Shown piece after piece: positions 51,535 through 60,789 of a stretch of 64,000 nucleotides of DNA. The DNA is from an uncultured Lachnospiraceae bacterium. GTDB taxonomy: Bacteria; Bacillota; Clostridia; Lachnospirales; Lachnospiraceae. Within the stretch, counting starts at the first letter, position 1. The number at the start of each line of letters is the position of its first letter. The stretch lies in the NCBI GenBank assembly GCA_910577105.1, contig CAJTMB010000011.1:1-64000 (forward strand). Reading direction: 5' to 3'. The translations under genes and the position numbers were made by a program. The notes below the pieces were generated by a model, which did no database searches, had not been told where the DNA came from, and saw nothing but the letters and a program-made list of their open reading frames with translations.

Positions 51535-52898
51535 GATTCTCCTTTCAGGTTCTCCCCGTTCGTAGAAATGACATCCCGATACCAGTACGCGGAATCTTTT
51601 AAGATTCTTTGCTGTGTCCGGTAATCCACATAGACAAGGCCAAACCGCATGTCATAGCCCAGCGCCCATTCAAAATTGTCCATAAAAGACCAGTGAATAT
51701 AACCCATCACCGGTATCCCTTCTTCTGCTGCCCTTTTCAATCCTCTCAGATAACGATGCGTATAGTCTATCCTGTTCGGGTCATGCACACAGCCGTCCAA
51801 GGATACCAGGTCATAACCTGCCATCCCGTTTTCCGTAACCAGTATCGGTTTTTTGTATCTTTCATAATAAAATCTGGCAGCCCAATACAGCACATCCGGC
51901 GTTATATTCCACCCTGTTGCGGTTTTGGGACTTCCCTGATAGGAGTAACGGTCATACGCGTAAGGATTGCGCGGGAAAGGATTGCCGCCGCCTGCATAGC
52001 AGTTAAATCCGAAGAAGTCCAAAGGTTGTGTTATGGATGCCCATTCTTCTTCTGTAAACTGCGGAATGTTTTCCCCAAAGGCTTCTTTATTTTCCTGCGA
52101 AAATTCCCCTAAAAAGACTGCATCCATCCACCAGCTTATACCTCCTCCGATACCGCCCTTATTGGCTTCAAAGCTCATTCTTCTTGCTTCTTCTATTTCT
52201 TCCTCTGTTTCTGATTTGGGAATGACGCAACCCGACGACGGCGCCATGCCGATTTGGACATCCCCCGGCCCCTCAGAGCGTAAAACCGCCACGGCACGTC
52301 CATGTGCCAGCAGGACATTGCGCGTTATGGCAGAAATCACAGACGGCTCATTCTTTTCAAATGGGGCATGGATACCTTCACGGTAGCCCAATCCGACAAA
52401 GACCTGCGGCTCGTTAAAGGTAATGTAATACCTGACTTTCCCCCTAAACATATCTGCCACGGCCTTTGTATATTCTTCAAACCATTCCACGCTGTCAGGG
52501 TTCTTCCACCCTCCCCGTTCGTAGAGCGCATAAGGCAGGTCCCAATGGTATAAGGTCACTACCGGTTCAATTCCCGCATCAAGAAGCAGCTCAACAAGTT
52601 CCTGATAAAACCGGACTCCTTTCTCATTGATACGCCCGATTCCTTCCGGGAGTATGCGGGACCAGCTTACGGAAAAACGGTAGCATGTAAGCCCTATTTC
52701 TTTCATCAGCGCCACATCTTCTTTGTATAAATGGTAGTGGTCACATGCCGTGTCCCCGTTTTCTCCCCATGCCGCATGTCCCGCTTCCTTTGTCAGGCTG
52801 TCCCATATGCTCGTCCCACGTCCGTCTTCCTGATGCGCTCCTTCTATCTGATATGCAGCCGTGGCTGCTCCCCACAAAAAATCTTTCCGGAAACCCAT
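51531..52898 (-). CDS. GH1 beta-glucosidase
   Basis: The 455-residue TIM-barrel enzyme starts at ATG 52898 (MGFRKDFLWGAATAAYQIEG) after GGGAGG. The acid/base glutamate is in YITFNEPQV and the nucleophile in ILVTENGMAG, both intact. There is no signal peptide. It hydrolyses beta-glucosides, or related unphosphorylated sugars, inside the cell. Its 5' end overlaps no gene; the upstream hydrolase ends 20 bp before it. Confidence 0.93.
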   Translation of the reverse strand: MGFRKDFLWGAATAAYQIEGAHQEDGRGTSIWDSLTKEAGHAAWGENGDTACDHYHLYKEDVALMKEIGLTCYRFSVSWSRILPEGIGRINEKGVRFYQELVELLLDAGIEPVVTLYHWDLPYALYERGGWKNPDSVEWFEEYTKAVADMFRGKVRYYITFNEPQVFVGLGYREGIHAPFEKNEPSVISAITRNVLLAHGRAVAVLRSEGPGDVQIGMAPSSGCVIPKSETEEEIEEARRMSFEANKGGIGGGISWWMDAVFLGEFSQENKEAFGENIPQFTEEEWASITQPLDFFGFNCYAGGGNPFPRNPYAYDRYSYQGSPKTATGWNITPDVLYWAARFYYERYKKPILVTENGMAGYDLVSLDGCVHDPNRIDYTHRYLRGLKRAAEEGIPVMGYIHWSFMDNFEWALGYDMRFGLVYVDYRTQQRILKDSAYWYRDVISTNGENLKGES

Positions 52899-52917
52899 AC
52901 AACACCTCCCATATGTT

Positions 52918-53979
52918 CTAATCCTGTATTTCTCTTCTCTCATTTGCTATTTCATGCACTATATTTGAAAATTCTTCAGATTTGGATTCCAGCAGAGCAT
53001 GAGTGGTATCTTCCATGATAAACAGACGTTTAAAAGGCGCGTCAATGCTGTCAAAATATTCCTCCGCCAGTTTATAGTTTGTCTGGTAATCCATATCCCC
53101 ATTGATATTGTAGTAGGGTACAGCGTAGTCTAATCTTCCTTTTATAGAAAATGCCTCAAATTCTTCCGATTGGAAAAAGGCCAGATATACGCTCATGTCC
53201 CTCGAAAAATAATTTACCCAGTCGGCAATGGAATAATTGGGATTGAAAATAACCGCCGCCGCAAGATTATAATCGGAACCATCCTTCATCATGCCGTAAC
53301 CGAACTTATCCATCAAGGCGTTTCTTGCCAAAATATGGTCCATGGTTATGTGCTCCGGCGTCAGCTGTTCTACAAGTTGTAAAGCCTCTTCATCATCCTC
53401 GGACCAGAAATGCGCCTCCTCTTTAAATGCCCTCTCATTATCGGTTGAATCCACAAGCTGTCCCGTACCTATGAAGCATTCATAGTATTCCGGATATTCC
53501 AGCACAAGATTCGCTCCGTAAATCGAGCCCCACGAATGGCCAAGTATGGTTATCTTGTCTACCGATAAATAATCCCTTAGAAACTCTGTCATTTCCTTTC
53601 CGTCTTCCAGAAACAATTCCCGCGTTAATACAATCTCATTCTGCCCGGCATCATAACTCTTTCCGCAATTTCTCTGGTCCCAGGTTACCACCGTATAGAC
53701 GTCTGCCCATTTTCTGGTGATTACATAATCAAATTCACTTGTGGAAGAACCCGGTCCGCCGTGCAGATACAGCAAAACCGGATTATGTATGTCTTCCCCA
53801 TAGATATTTATCCACTGCTCTGTCCCGTTAATCTCCACGTACATGGACTGATTGATGCCGCCTTCAGGCGTTTTTCTGTTGATGTATACCCCGATTGCCC
53901 TTACGGAGAAAAACAAAATCAGTAAGGCAATCATACCCAGACCAATGGCCTTTAAGGTTCTGAAAATCTTTCTTTTCAA
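52918..53979 (-). CDS. Membrane-anchored alpha/beta hydrolase, proline-iminopeptidase-like
   Basis: The 353-residue protein has an N-terminal membrane helix (about 10-30), then an alpha/beta hydrolase fold. YLHGGPGSST forms the oxyanion loop, GHSWGS holds the nucleophile serine, and EDTTHALLE near the end supplies the histidine. WDQRNCGKS matches the proline iminopeptidase branch. The catalytic domain is probably outside the membrane. Confidence 0.85.
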   Translation of the reverse strand: MKRKIFRTLKAIGLGMIALLILFFSVRAIGVYINRKTPEGGINQSMYVEINGTEQWINIYGEDIHNPVLLYLHGGPGSSTSEFDYVITRKWADVYTVVTWDQRNCGKSYDAGQNEIVLTRELFLEDGKEMTEFLRDYLSVDKITILGHSWGSIYGANLVLEYPEYYECFIGTGQLVDSTDNERAFKEEAHFWSEDDEEALQLVEQLTPEHITMDHILARNALMDKFGYGMMKDGSDYNLAAAVIFNPNYSIADWVNYFSRDMSVYLAFFQSEEFEAFSIKGRLDYAVPYYNINGDMDYQTNYKLAEEYFDSIDAPFKRLFIMEDTTHALLESKSEEFSNIVHEIANERREIQD

Positions 53980-53985
53980 GTCTGT

Positions 53986-54804
53986 TTACCTCGATATCGT
54001 AGTCTCAAAACAAAACTGTGTCAGTTCTCCGCACACATGATAACCAATCCGTTTATAAACCGCGTTGGAGCATACATTATCCTGCTCCGTATATAACATG
54101 GGAATACAGTTGTCATCTAAGATTTTTTGTGTAATTTCACCTACAAGCATACCGGCATATCCTTTTCCCCTTTGGGCAGAGTCTGTGTATACCGTATTGA
54201 TTCTTGCAAATTCTTTCGTCCGGTGGACAATCATTGCCATGGCAGCAACGACTCCTTCATCCTCCCAGAGATAAAGATTGTCCGCGCCTGCAACATCCTT
54301 TGCAAAGCCCTCTGCTTCCCCTTCCCGCATAGGACGTTTTTCCAAATCCCAGACCATGCCGGTAATAAACTTTTCCAGTATACTTCTGTGACTCTCATTT
54401 GAAAAGATAACATGACCGCCTGCATGTTTCGCATTAACCACTTCATCGCACCGGTATACCACCATAGGCACTTCACTCTTGTAGGTTACCTTTTTCTTTT
54501 CTGAAATCCTTTGGACTATCTTCTCCATTTTTTCTGCATCAGCAACTATTTTTAATTGCGGATTTAATTCCAACCGTCCTGCGATAATTTCTTCCATTTC
54601 CCGATAAGCTTCCTCATCGGCATCATCATGAATCCAGACCCACATGGGAAACTTCTCATTTGACTGTCCAATCAAAAAGGACTTTTCGTCCGTTGCCCAA
54701 AATGCGTCCCTCTCCGCTATAAAATAGAATAAATTAAAAAGGACCTTGTCGTTTTCAGACAGCATTTCATTTATTACAGGTAAAGCGTTTTTTATTATCA
54801 TCAT
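53986..54804 (-). CDS. GNAT acetyltransferase with long N-terminal region
   Basis: The 272-residue protein starts at ATG 54804 after GGAGG. The C-terminal GNAT domain (about 135-265) has INTVYTDSAQRGKGYAGMLV (acetyl-CoA loop) and NAVYKRIGYHVCGE. The first 130 residues form a second, degenerate GNAT-like or sensing part. Its substrate is unknown. Confidence 0.8.
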   Translation of the reverse strand: MMIIKNALPVINEMLSENDKVLFNLFYFIAERDAFWATDEKSFLIGQSNEKFPMWVWIHDDADEEAYREMEEIIAGRLELNPQLKIVADAEKMEKIVQRISEKKKVTYKSEVPMVVYRCDEVVNAKHAGGHVIFSNESHRSILEKFITGMVWDLEKRPMREGEAEGFAKDVAGADNLYLWEDEGVVAAMAMIVHRTKEFARINTVYTDSAQRGKGYAGMLVGEITQKILDDNCIPMLYTEQDNVCSNAVYKRIGYHVCGELTQFCFETTISR

Positions 54805-54824
54805 TTTTTCCTCCAAAACATGTT

Positions 54825-55217
54825 TTACATGTATAAGTACCAATATACTCCATATTTGTCCAATACATCTGCACTGCATTTGCTCCACGGAAGTTCACCT
54901 ATTTCCCTGTATGCAATACCTTCTTTCAGTAAAAACTCATATGCTTTCTTTACTTCCTTTTCTGTTGCAAAGTTTATCCCTAAGCTTGTTGTCGGAGATA
55001 TTTTATTTAACACCTGCATATGTAAGTCCGACACCAATGCTTCATTATTGTGTTCACTAATTGCAAAAATCGTTTTACCGTCCTTTTGTAACTCAGCGTG
55101 CATATATGTTCCGTCTTTAAACTTTTCATTATAACCCAATGTCAGTCCAAAAGCCTCTTGGTAAAACTCCACTGCTTCATTTGTATTTTTAATATATAAA
55201 GTCGCACCAAGTGTCAT
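54825..55217 (-). CDS. VOC-family (glyoxalase-like) protein
   Basis: The 130-residue protein has paired beta-alpha-beta units (LYIKNTNEAVEFYQEAFGLTLGY and INFATEKEVKKAYEFLLKEG) as in PhnB/YdhR-like VOC proteins. It starts at ATG 55217, 4 bp inside the fusion gene upstream. VOC proteins can bind antibiotics or metabolise small molecules; nothing here shows which. Confidence 0.8.
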   Translation of the reverse strand: MTLGATLYIKNTNEAVEFYQEAFGLTLGYNEKFKDGTYMHAELQKDGKTIFAISEHNNEALVSDLHMQVLNKISPTTSLGINFATEKEVKKAYEFLLKEGIAYREIGELPWSKCSADVLDKYGVYWYLYM

Positions 55218-56926
55218 TCTCTTTCTCCTTTGTTCATCTGTGGTAATACCCTGCACCATTCAAGCCATAATTTGTCATAAATCCTGTTCAGCCTGTTTAT
55301 TACCTGCTCACCGGCTTCCACCGTCTTGTCCATAAACTGCATGCCGCGTTCTCCCATAAAATCCACACAGTACATTAAAGTATAAAACAGGAATGCCCTC
55401 TTTTCGGCATCACTCACCGACATTTCTTCTAAAAGATACTCTGCATAATCCGTATCATACTCCAGATTAAGCAGCGCCATTTTGGTTAATGCCGCAAAAG
55501 AAAGCTTATCTCCTATTCCAATCCAGTCTATATCTATAATGCCGGATACGCGCCCCTTTGATATCAAAAGATTTTTACTGCTGATATCATCTAAATAAGC
55601 AATGGGTTTCACACCGGAAAAGTACTCTTCTAACTGCGTCATTTGTTCCTGAAGCCGCGTTACCTTTTCAACTGCAAAATAACCGTTGCGGACAACACGC
55701 TCTTTGGCACGTTCAAGCATATACCGTATGTGCGCGGACCACGACCAATCCGGTTTTATTTGGGGAAGTTTTAAGGTTGCAACCCGGTTTTGGAATTGTA
55801 CTGTCTCCTTGGCAATCGCTTTCTTTTCGTCTGCTTTTAGCTGCGTATACACAAGCCCGATATCTTTGCCTTCCAAAAAAGTTAAAATCAAGTACTCATA
55901 TGCTTCATACTTTCCTTGTGCGACAACGTCCGGCACCGGCAGCTTTAGAGATGCCAGCTGCTTTAACCAATAAACAGTATTTTTGTATGCATCGGTTTCC
56001 TGACTGCACCGAACAACAAACTTATCCTTCCCATGCTCCACTATGTAGACGTAATTGCCCTGCCCTACTCCGCACCGCTCTATTGCCTTTGGATATTGTC
56101 CCAGACAATCCTTACATATTTGAGATACTTTCGACGCTATACAATCCTGTGGGAAGAAATGCATTTCCAAATACTCTGCAATGCCGTCTTCCTCATTGCT
56201 GCCGATTACAAGGTCCGCCTTTTGCTTAACCGGGTCTATGGCATTCCCCATGGCGATTCCCTTGCCGCAAAGCTGTAACATCCCTATATCCGCATAGTCA
56301 TCGCCAAACGCCGTTATCTCCTCTGCAGAAATTCCACATACGGCGCACACTTCCATAACAGCCCTTTCTTTTGTGGCTTCCATGGGGGTAAATTTGTACC
56401 AGTACCCATCCGAAAAACGCACGCAGTCACATTTGGGAAACAATTCCTGCAATTGTTTTGCCTGATTTTCTTCAAATATTTCAATGCAAATCTTTAATGC
56501 ACTTTCCCTAAAATCCTTAAAATCCGTATAGATACTGTCTCCCCAGCTTTTATCCTGCTTTTTAGGGTCAATTTTGTAATTCCAATAATGGGCGTCTATG
56601 GTGTCAACCGTGATTTCACAATCCGCACCGCATACCTTCCCGGCGGCTGCTATCATCCGGCTTGTGTCTTCTATGGAAAACCCGCTCCTGTAGATATATT
56701 CTCCCTGAGATTTTACCAGAGCGCCGCCGCTTGTAATCAAGATATCCGGCTTTAGTTCCTCCACAAAAGACAGGGCGTTCTGCTCGCTTCTGGATGTGGA
56801 CACGCCGATAAGTATACCCATCTTCCTGCATTCCCTTAACGCATAAAATGTTCTTTCTGAGATAGATTTATCATCCCGGAGCAATGTGCCATCCAAGTCA
56901 AACAAGAGTAGTTTCTTATTTTCCAA
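55214..56926 (-). CDS. Fusion of HAD phosphatase and aminoglycoside-phosphotransferase-like kinase
   Basis: The 570-residue protein has two enzymes in one chain. Residues 1-265 are a Cof-type HAD hydrolase: LLFDLDGTLLRDD, the GVSTSRS loop, TKERAV and FGDDYADIGML. Residues about 270-560 are a kinase-like phosphotransferase: KFVVRCSQE (lysine), AYLDDISSKNLL (catalytic loop, with leucine in place of the usual histidine) and GIIDIDWIG (metal site). It may phosphorylate and dephosphorylate related metabolites. It is coupled to the VOC gene. Confidence 0.85.
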   Translation of the reverse strand: MENKKLLLFDLDGTLLRDDKSISERTFYALRECRKMGILIGVSTSRSEQNALSFVEELKPDILITSGGALVKSQGEYIYRSGFSIEDTSRMIAAAGKVCGADCEITVDTIDAHYWNYKIDPKKQDKSWGDSIYTDFKDFRESALKICIEIFEENQAKQLQELFPKCDCVRFSDGYWYKFTPMEATKERAVMEVCAVCGISAEEITAFGDDYADIGMLQLCGKGIAMGNAIDPVKQKADLVIGSNEEDGIAEYLEMHFFPQDCIASKVSQICKDCLGQYPKAIERCGVGQGNYVYIVEHGKDKFVVRCSQETDAYKNTVYWLKQLASLKLPVPDVVAQGKYEAYEYLILTFLEGKDIGLVYTQLKADEKKAIAKETVQFQNRVATLKLPQIKPDWSWSAHIRYMLERAKERVVRNGYFAVEKVTRLQEQMTQLEEYFSGVKPIAYLDDISSKNLLISKGRVSGIIDIDWIGIGDKLSFAALTKMALLNLEYDTDYAEYLLEEMSVSDAEKRAFLFYTLMYCVDFMGERGMQFMDKTVEAGEQVINRLNRIYDKLWLEWCRVLPQMNKGERE

Positions 56927-56941
56927 AACAAGCCTCCCTTT

Positions 56942-57376
56942 TTAAAGCCATTGGATAAACGCTGTTTTATCCGTGCAGTTGTATCCTGCGTTTTTATAGA
57001 AATCCAGCGTCTTCTCCTCCCTGCTTCCCGTAAGCAGCATCATTTTATAGCAGTTGGCGGACTGCGCCGTCTGTCTGGCGTATTTAAGACACGCTGTTGC
57101 CAGCCCCTTTCCCCGATAGTTTACATGAGTAACCACATTTTCCACAAAAGCGTACGGGCGCACATTTCTCGTAAGGTTGGGAATAATGACGCATACGCAG
57201 GAAGATACGATTTTCCCATCCACTTCATTTAAAATCAGATGGTGGTTTTCGTCCCGAATTATCTGCTCCCATGTATGCAACAGATAATCGGTCTGTTTTG
57301 GAACAGAGTCTTCATGCAGGCATAAATATAATTCCAATACTTCCTTTAAATCTTCCTTTCGGGCTTCACGTACCAT
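56942..57376 (-). CDS. GNAT acetyltransferase
   Basis: The 144-residue protein has the complete fold: VREARKEDLKEVLELYL, AFVENVVTHVNYRGKGLATACLKYA (acetyl-CoA loop) and MMLLTGSREEKTLDFYKNAGYN. It looks like an amino-sugar or small-molecule acetyltransferase. It lies 15 bp after the fusion gene start. Confidence 0.85.
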   Translation of the reverse strand: MVREARKEDLKEVLELYLCLHEDSVPKQTDYLLHTWEQIIRDENHHLILNEVDGKIVSSCVCVIIPNLTRNVRPYAFVENVVTHVNYRGKGLATACLKYARQTAQSANCYKMMLLTGSREEKTLDFYKNAGYNCTDKTAFIQWL

Positions 57377-57388
57377 AGAAAGCCTCCG

Positions 57389-58132
57389 TTATTTTGAAGT
57401 TTTATTCACTCTGTCTTCCATCTCCTGATATTCTTTTTCCGAGAGCAGTCTGCCTCCTGCCATATCAATAGCGGGATTTTTCTGTATCAGTATTTCCTGA
57501 ATCTGCTTCACCGTTTTTTCTTTGGCTTCTGCAATCATGTAGGTTTTATGGTTGGAAAAAACCGCAATATTGGTTGCGTATATGGTTTTCATTTTGCCGT
57601 TTACATTGATTCTGTCTGACGTTTCCACAAAATACGCCCCCGTAATATCTTCTATTTTTATGACACAGGGCGCCAGAAGATTGCCGATACACATATAATC
57701 CCTTGTCAAAACACCCTCAATGGCTTTCGTTCCTATCTGCAGCCGCAGGCTATCGTCCTCCAGTACCTGACTGCCAAAATCCCGGATAACGCTTTCAGGA
57801 TAATCGCTGGCATCCATAAACTTTTTAATCCAGTCCGTTTCATTCATCTTCATTCTGCGAATCCCAAAATAAATGACAAAGATACCCGGAACCAGAAACA
57901 CCAACCCGATAATACCTATAAAAATTATTTCACCTATGGGTCCCGGGTCTCCTTCTGCCAAAAACATAACTTCCAACGCAAGTATGCCGAGTCCCATCAA
58001 AGCAAGAATCCCACCACAAATAATAAGCGCGACTCCTCCGCCTCTTGCGCCTTTTGCTATCGCCGCAAAATATCCCTTGGGATAATGCTTCTCACGATAT
58101 GCTTTGTCCATCAAGACTACTTTTTCCGCCAT
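57389..58132 (-). CDS. Two-helix membrane protein of unknown function
   Basis: The 247-residue protein has a basic start, two membrane segments rich in Gly and Ile (about 33-57 and 68-90) and a cytoplasmic domain of about 150 residues. Strands there read MCIGNLLAPCVIKIEDITGAYFVETSD and ATNIAVFSNHKTYMIAEA, resembling PH-like membrane proteins. It ends in a charged helix. No function is known to me. Confidence 0.7.
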   Translation of the reverse strand: MAEKVVLMDKAYREKHYPKGYFAAIAKGARGGGVALIICGGILALMGLGILALEVMFLAEGDPGPIGEIIFIGIIGLVFLVPGIFVIYFGIRRMKMNETDWIKKFMDASDYPESVIRDFGSQVLEDDSLRLQIGTKAIEGVLTRDYMCIGNLLAPCVIKIEDITGAYFVETSDRINVNGKMKTIYATNIAVFSNHKTYMIAEAKEKTVKQIQEILIQKNPAIDMAGGRLLSEKEYQEMEDRVNKTSK

Positions 58133-58251
58133 ATGTACGTCTCCTTTCCCGTTTCACGGATTTTCATTATTATGTTATTCATTATACTTTGCAGTCATTA
58201 TATCATACCGGTTAATTTGCCGACAACCAAAATCTCTTGTGTCATTTCACA

Positions 58252-58917
58252 TTAAGATTTTGCACTTTCCTGCAATACACGGTTCACATACTCCTGTATT
58301 TTTCCCTCTATTGCTTTCCAGTCATAGGTCTGTTTCGGAAAAATACCATTTTCCTCTTTCACTTCACATACCGGAATGGAAATCCCAGTGTTCCATTCAC
58401 TATTATACGGAACCACCCGGCACTGAATCGTATCCAGCGCGTTGGCTATGGTGTCGTTTACCATCGCTTTATAACTTGCCAATGCCCAGTCCTGACCTCC
58501 GCCATGTGAAATAATGCCTGTCGGCAGATTGTAGACCTCCGACTTATAGGAATTGTCCTTCCACCAGTGTAAAAATGTGATTTCTTCCATTTTTTCCAGC
58601 AGCATGCTTAATTTCGCCGGAATGGGAGCATAGTGCGGAGACACAAAGAAAATGCAATCAGACTGTACCACTTCTTCATAAATTGCATTAAAAGCGTCAT
58701 CCCGGCAGCATCTTTTGCTGTGAAAACATTTACCGCAGCCAATGCATGGAGATAAATCATATGTTCTTAAGTCCAGTATATTGCATGATATTCCGTTCTG
58801 TCCCAATACTTTTTCTATCTTCTTGCATATCTGCATCGACGTACTTTCACTGTTACTGCTTAACATATTAGATGCCGAAATACATACTGCTTTTTGGGAG
58901 TTTTCTTTTGATTTCAT
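58252..58917 (-). CDS. Flavodoxin-like NAD(P)H-dependent FMN reductase
   Basis: The 221-residue protein has an FMN-binding fold (SASNMLSSNSESTSMQICKKI, SPHYAPIPAKLSMLLEKME) and a Cys-rich loop CIGCGKCFHSKRCC that may hold metal or a [4Fe-4S] cluster. This group is called iron-sulfur flavoproteins or NADPH-dependent FMN reductases. It likely acts in redox or drug reduction. Confidence 0.82.
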   Translation of the reverse strand: MKSKENSQKAVCISASNMLSSNSESTSMQICKKIEKVLGQNGISCNILDLRTYDLSPCIGCGKCFHSKRCCRDDAFNAIYEEVVQSDCIFFVSPHYAPIPAKLSMLLEKMEEITFLHWWKDNSYKSEVYNLPTGIISHGGGQDWALASYKAMVNDTIANALDTIQCRVVPYNSEWNTGISIPVCEVKEENGIFPKQTYDWKAIEGKIQEYVNRVLQESAKS

Positions 58918-59149
58918 GATTACCTCCGGTAACGGTCAATTTTGATATCAGTTTGTTAAATTTATATTGAAAAAACTCCTGTTTCCTTTTATCTGCTATT
59001 TCTCCATTCAGGTATTCCTCGGTAAAAACATCCGCATAAGTCTCATCATTTCTCCTTAACACATTTACTATTTACACTTTTTAATATTATCCATTGCTAA
59101 ATGGAAATACTTTTTGATATAGTGGTATTAAAAACAGAGAGGTTCTATT

Positions 59150-59632
59150 ATGGATAATTATACTATCAGTCCGATGACTCAGAAACACGCATATGAAATA
59201 TCAAAATGGAAATACGATGATATTTATTCTTTTTACAATCGTCCCGATACCGCCAGGCCCACTACCGATGGAGATACAACTATAGATAATTTTTTTGTTG
59301 TATATGATAATAACCAAACTCTCATCGGTCATTTTCATTTTGGACCTGACGGTCAAATCCCGACCATTGAAGAATTTGATTATTCCTGTGACTATCTGGA
59401 CATCGGACTGGGAATGCGTCCTGAACTATGCGGAAAAGGCTTTGGAGCACAATTCACTGAACTGGGCATTGCATTTGCCAAAGAGCATTACGGTGCAAAA
59501 AAATTCCGTTTATCGGTGGCCGCTTTTAACAAACGGGCTCAAAAAGTATACGAGAAAATAGGCTTTCAAAAAATAGGTGAAGTCACTAATTCCTACTTTA
59601 AAAACAAATTCTATGTTATGACATTGGAATAA
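59150..59632 (+). CDS. GNAT acetyltransferase, RimJ/RimL-like
   Basis: The 160-residue protein begins TISPMTQKHAYEISKWKYDDIYSFYN. It has LDIGLGMRPELCGKGFGAQFTELGIAFA as acetyl-CoA loop and LSVAAFNKRAQKVYEKIGFQKIGE as the last helix. It is the only plus-strand gene in this part, with divergent neighbours. The substrate may be a protein N terminus or a small amine. Confidence 0.85.
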   Translation: MDNYTISPMTQKHAYEISKWKYDDIYSFYNRPDTARPTTDGDTTIDNFFVVYDNNQTLIGHFHFGPDGQIPTIEEFDYSCDYLDIGLGMRPELCGKGFGAQFTELGIAFAKEHYGAKKFRLSVAAFNKRAQKVYEKIGFQKIGEVTNSYFKNKFYVMTLE

Positions 59633-59645
59633 CCCACGGCAATTT

Positions 59646-59996
59646 CTAATCAAAAAACTTTCCTTTAAAAAAATTCTCGTTCCCTAACGGCTTTGCCGTA
59701 ACCCTGAACAGAACGCAGCCGTCCGGACACATAACCACCTTGCTGTATTTACTGTCCCCGCCTATGTTTTCCAAATCTCCGCCGCTCCTTACGGCTTCCA
59801 TGATGGGATATATCATCATCATGACTTTTGAGCAGATACCCTGCCCCTGTGCATTGACCGGACAGCCGTAAGTGCATGTATACTTATCTCCAATTTCTTC
59901 ACCGTTCCGGCAAAATCTCTCTGTTTCTTCATTGTCCTTGTTAAATCTAATCACTTCTATTTCCCATTCAAATTCTTCATCGTACCATTTTTTCAT
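59646..59996 (-). CDS. TIGR04076-family protein
   Basis: The 116-residue protein has three to five conserved cysteines (RFCRNGEEIGDKYTCTYGCPVNAQGQGICSKVM, VVMCPDGCVLFRV), the TIGR04076 pattern. The family is found in anaerobes and has no known role. The cysteines suggest redox or metal binding. It is 13 bp from the next gene. Confidence 0.8.
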   Translation of the reverse strand: MKKWYDEEFEWEIEVIRFNKDNEETERFCRNGEEIGDKYTCTYGCPVNAQGQGICSKVMMMIYPIMEAVRSGGDLENIGGDSKYSKVVMCPDGCVLFRVTAKPLGNENFFKGKFFD

Positions 59997-60008
59997 TATG
60001 ATTTCTCC

Positions 60009-60782
60009 CTAACCCTCAAATTTCATTATTATATTATGAAAGCACCTTTTAAACCCTAATTTTTCATATAAAAATGCAGAATGACCGCAAGCACCAAGCG
60101 TTACCACCTCTACACCATTATTCAGCAAGTCATTAATTGCATATGAACATAACATTATTGCAGCTTTTCTTCTTCGATATTGTTCCAAAGTCGATACAAA
60201 TTCTAATGAAGACGCATTTTCATTTTGAATTGTCGCACATGTTGAGACGGCAGTCCCATCAATTTCGGCCAGATAAACATTAATATTATTACTTTCCACC
60301 CATGTAAAATAGTGTTCTGCATCAATCATATCCCAACCATGCAATGCGGTATTAACCACATTTATCCACAATTTAAAATCTTTTTTTGCACTTATTTTTC
60401 GGCAAACAATAGGACTTTCTTTTTCTGCATAGGGAATAAAGTCTTTTTTATGTAACAGCATTGCAGGTTCCGGCTCAGGCGAACCTTCTGACAAATCTAT
60501 AAATCCACTTTTCTTCATAATATCAATAATATTATCAGGCGATGCGTCTGGCGTTATATGCCATATTTGCGGTACTTTTCCCTCCCGGATACCTTGGATA
60601 AGAACTCTCAATTCTGTCTCGGCGCTTTCTTCATTCAAATGGACGCGAAAAGCTATGGACGGTCCTTTTTCTCCCTTACACGGAATAATCCAGCTTACAG
60701 AACCCTCATAAAGATTAATGATATCGGCTTGTGCAAATATCTTATAATAATTGTAGTAATTTTGAACAATAACTTGGAACAT
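60009..60782 (-). CDS. GNAT acetyltransferase, two-domain
   Basis: The 257-residue protein has a degenerate N-terminal GNAT-like half and a C-terminal GNAT half with FVSTLEQYRRRKAAIMLCSYAINDL (CoA loop) and VTLGACGHSAFLYEKLGFKRCFHNI. The CoA loop lacks the usual Gly-rich triplet (RRRKAA). Substrate unknown. Confidence 0.75.
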   Translation of the reverse strand: MFQVIVQNYYNYYKIFAQADIINLYEGSVSWIIPCKGEKGPSIAFRVHLNEESAETELRVLIQGIREGKVPQIWHITPDASPDNIIDIMKKSGFIDLSEGSPEPEPAMLLHKKDFIPYAEKESPIVCRKISAKKDFKLWINVVNTALHGWDMIDAEHYFTWVESNNINVYLAEIDGTAVSTCATIQNENASSLEFVSTLEQYRRRKAAIMLCSYAINDLLNNGVEVVTLGACGHSAFLYEKLGFKRCFHNIIMKFEG

Positions 60783-60789
60783 CTTTGTC

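Noticed and set aside
58868..59062. 64-codon frame overlapping the flavin reductase start
   Set aside because: It overlaps the 5' end of a well-supported gene by 50 bp, has no good ribosome site and no recognisable family. It may be a decayed gene remnant, but I cannot support it.
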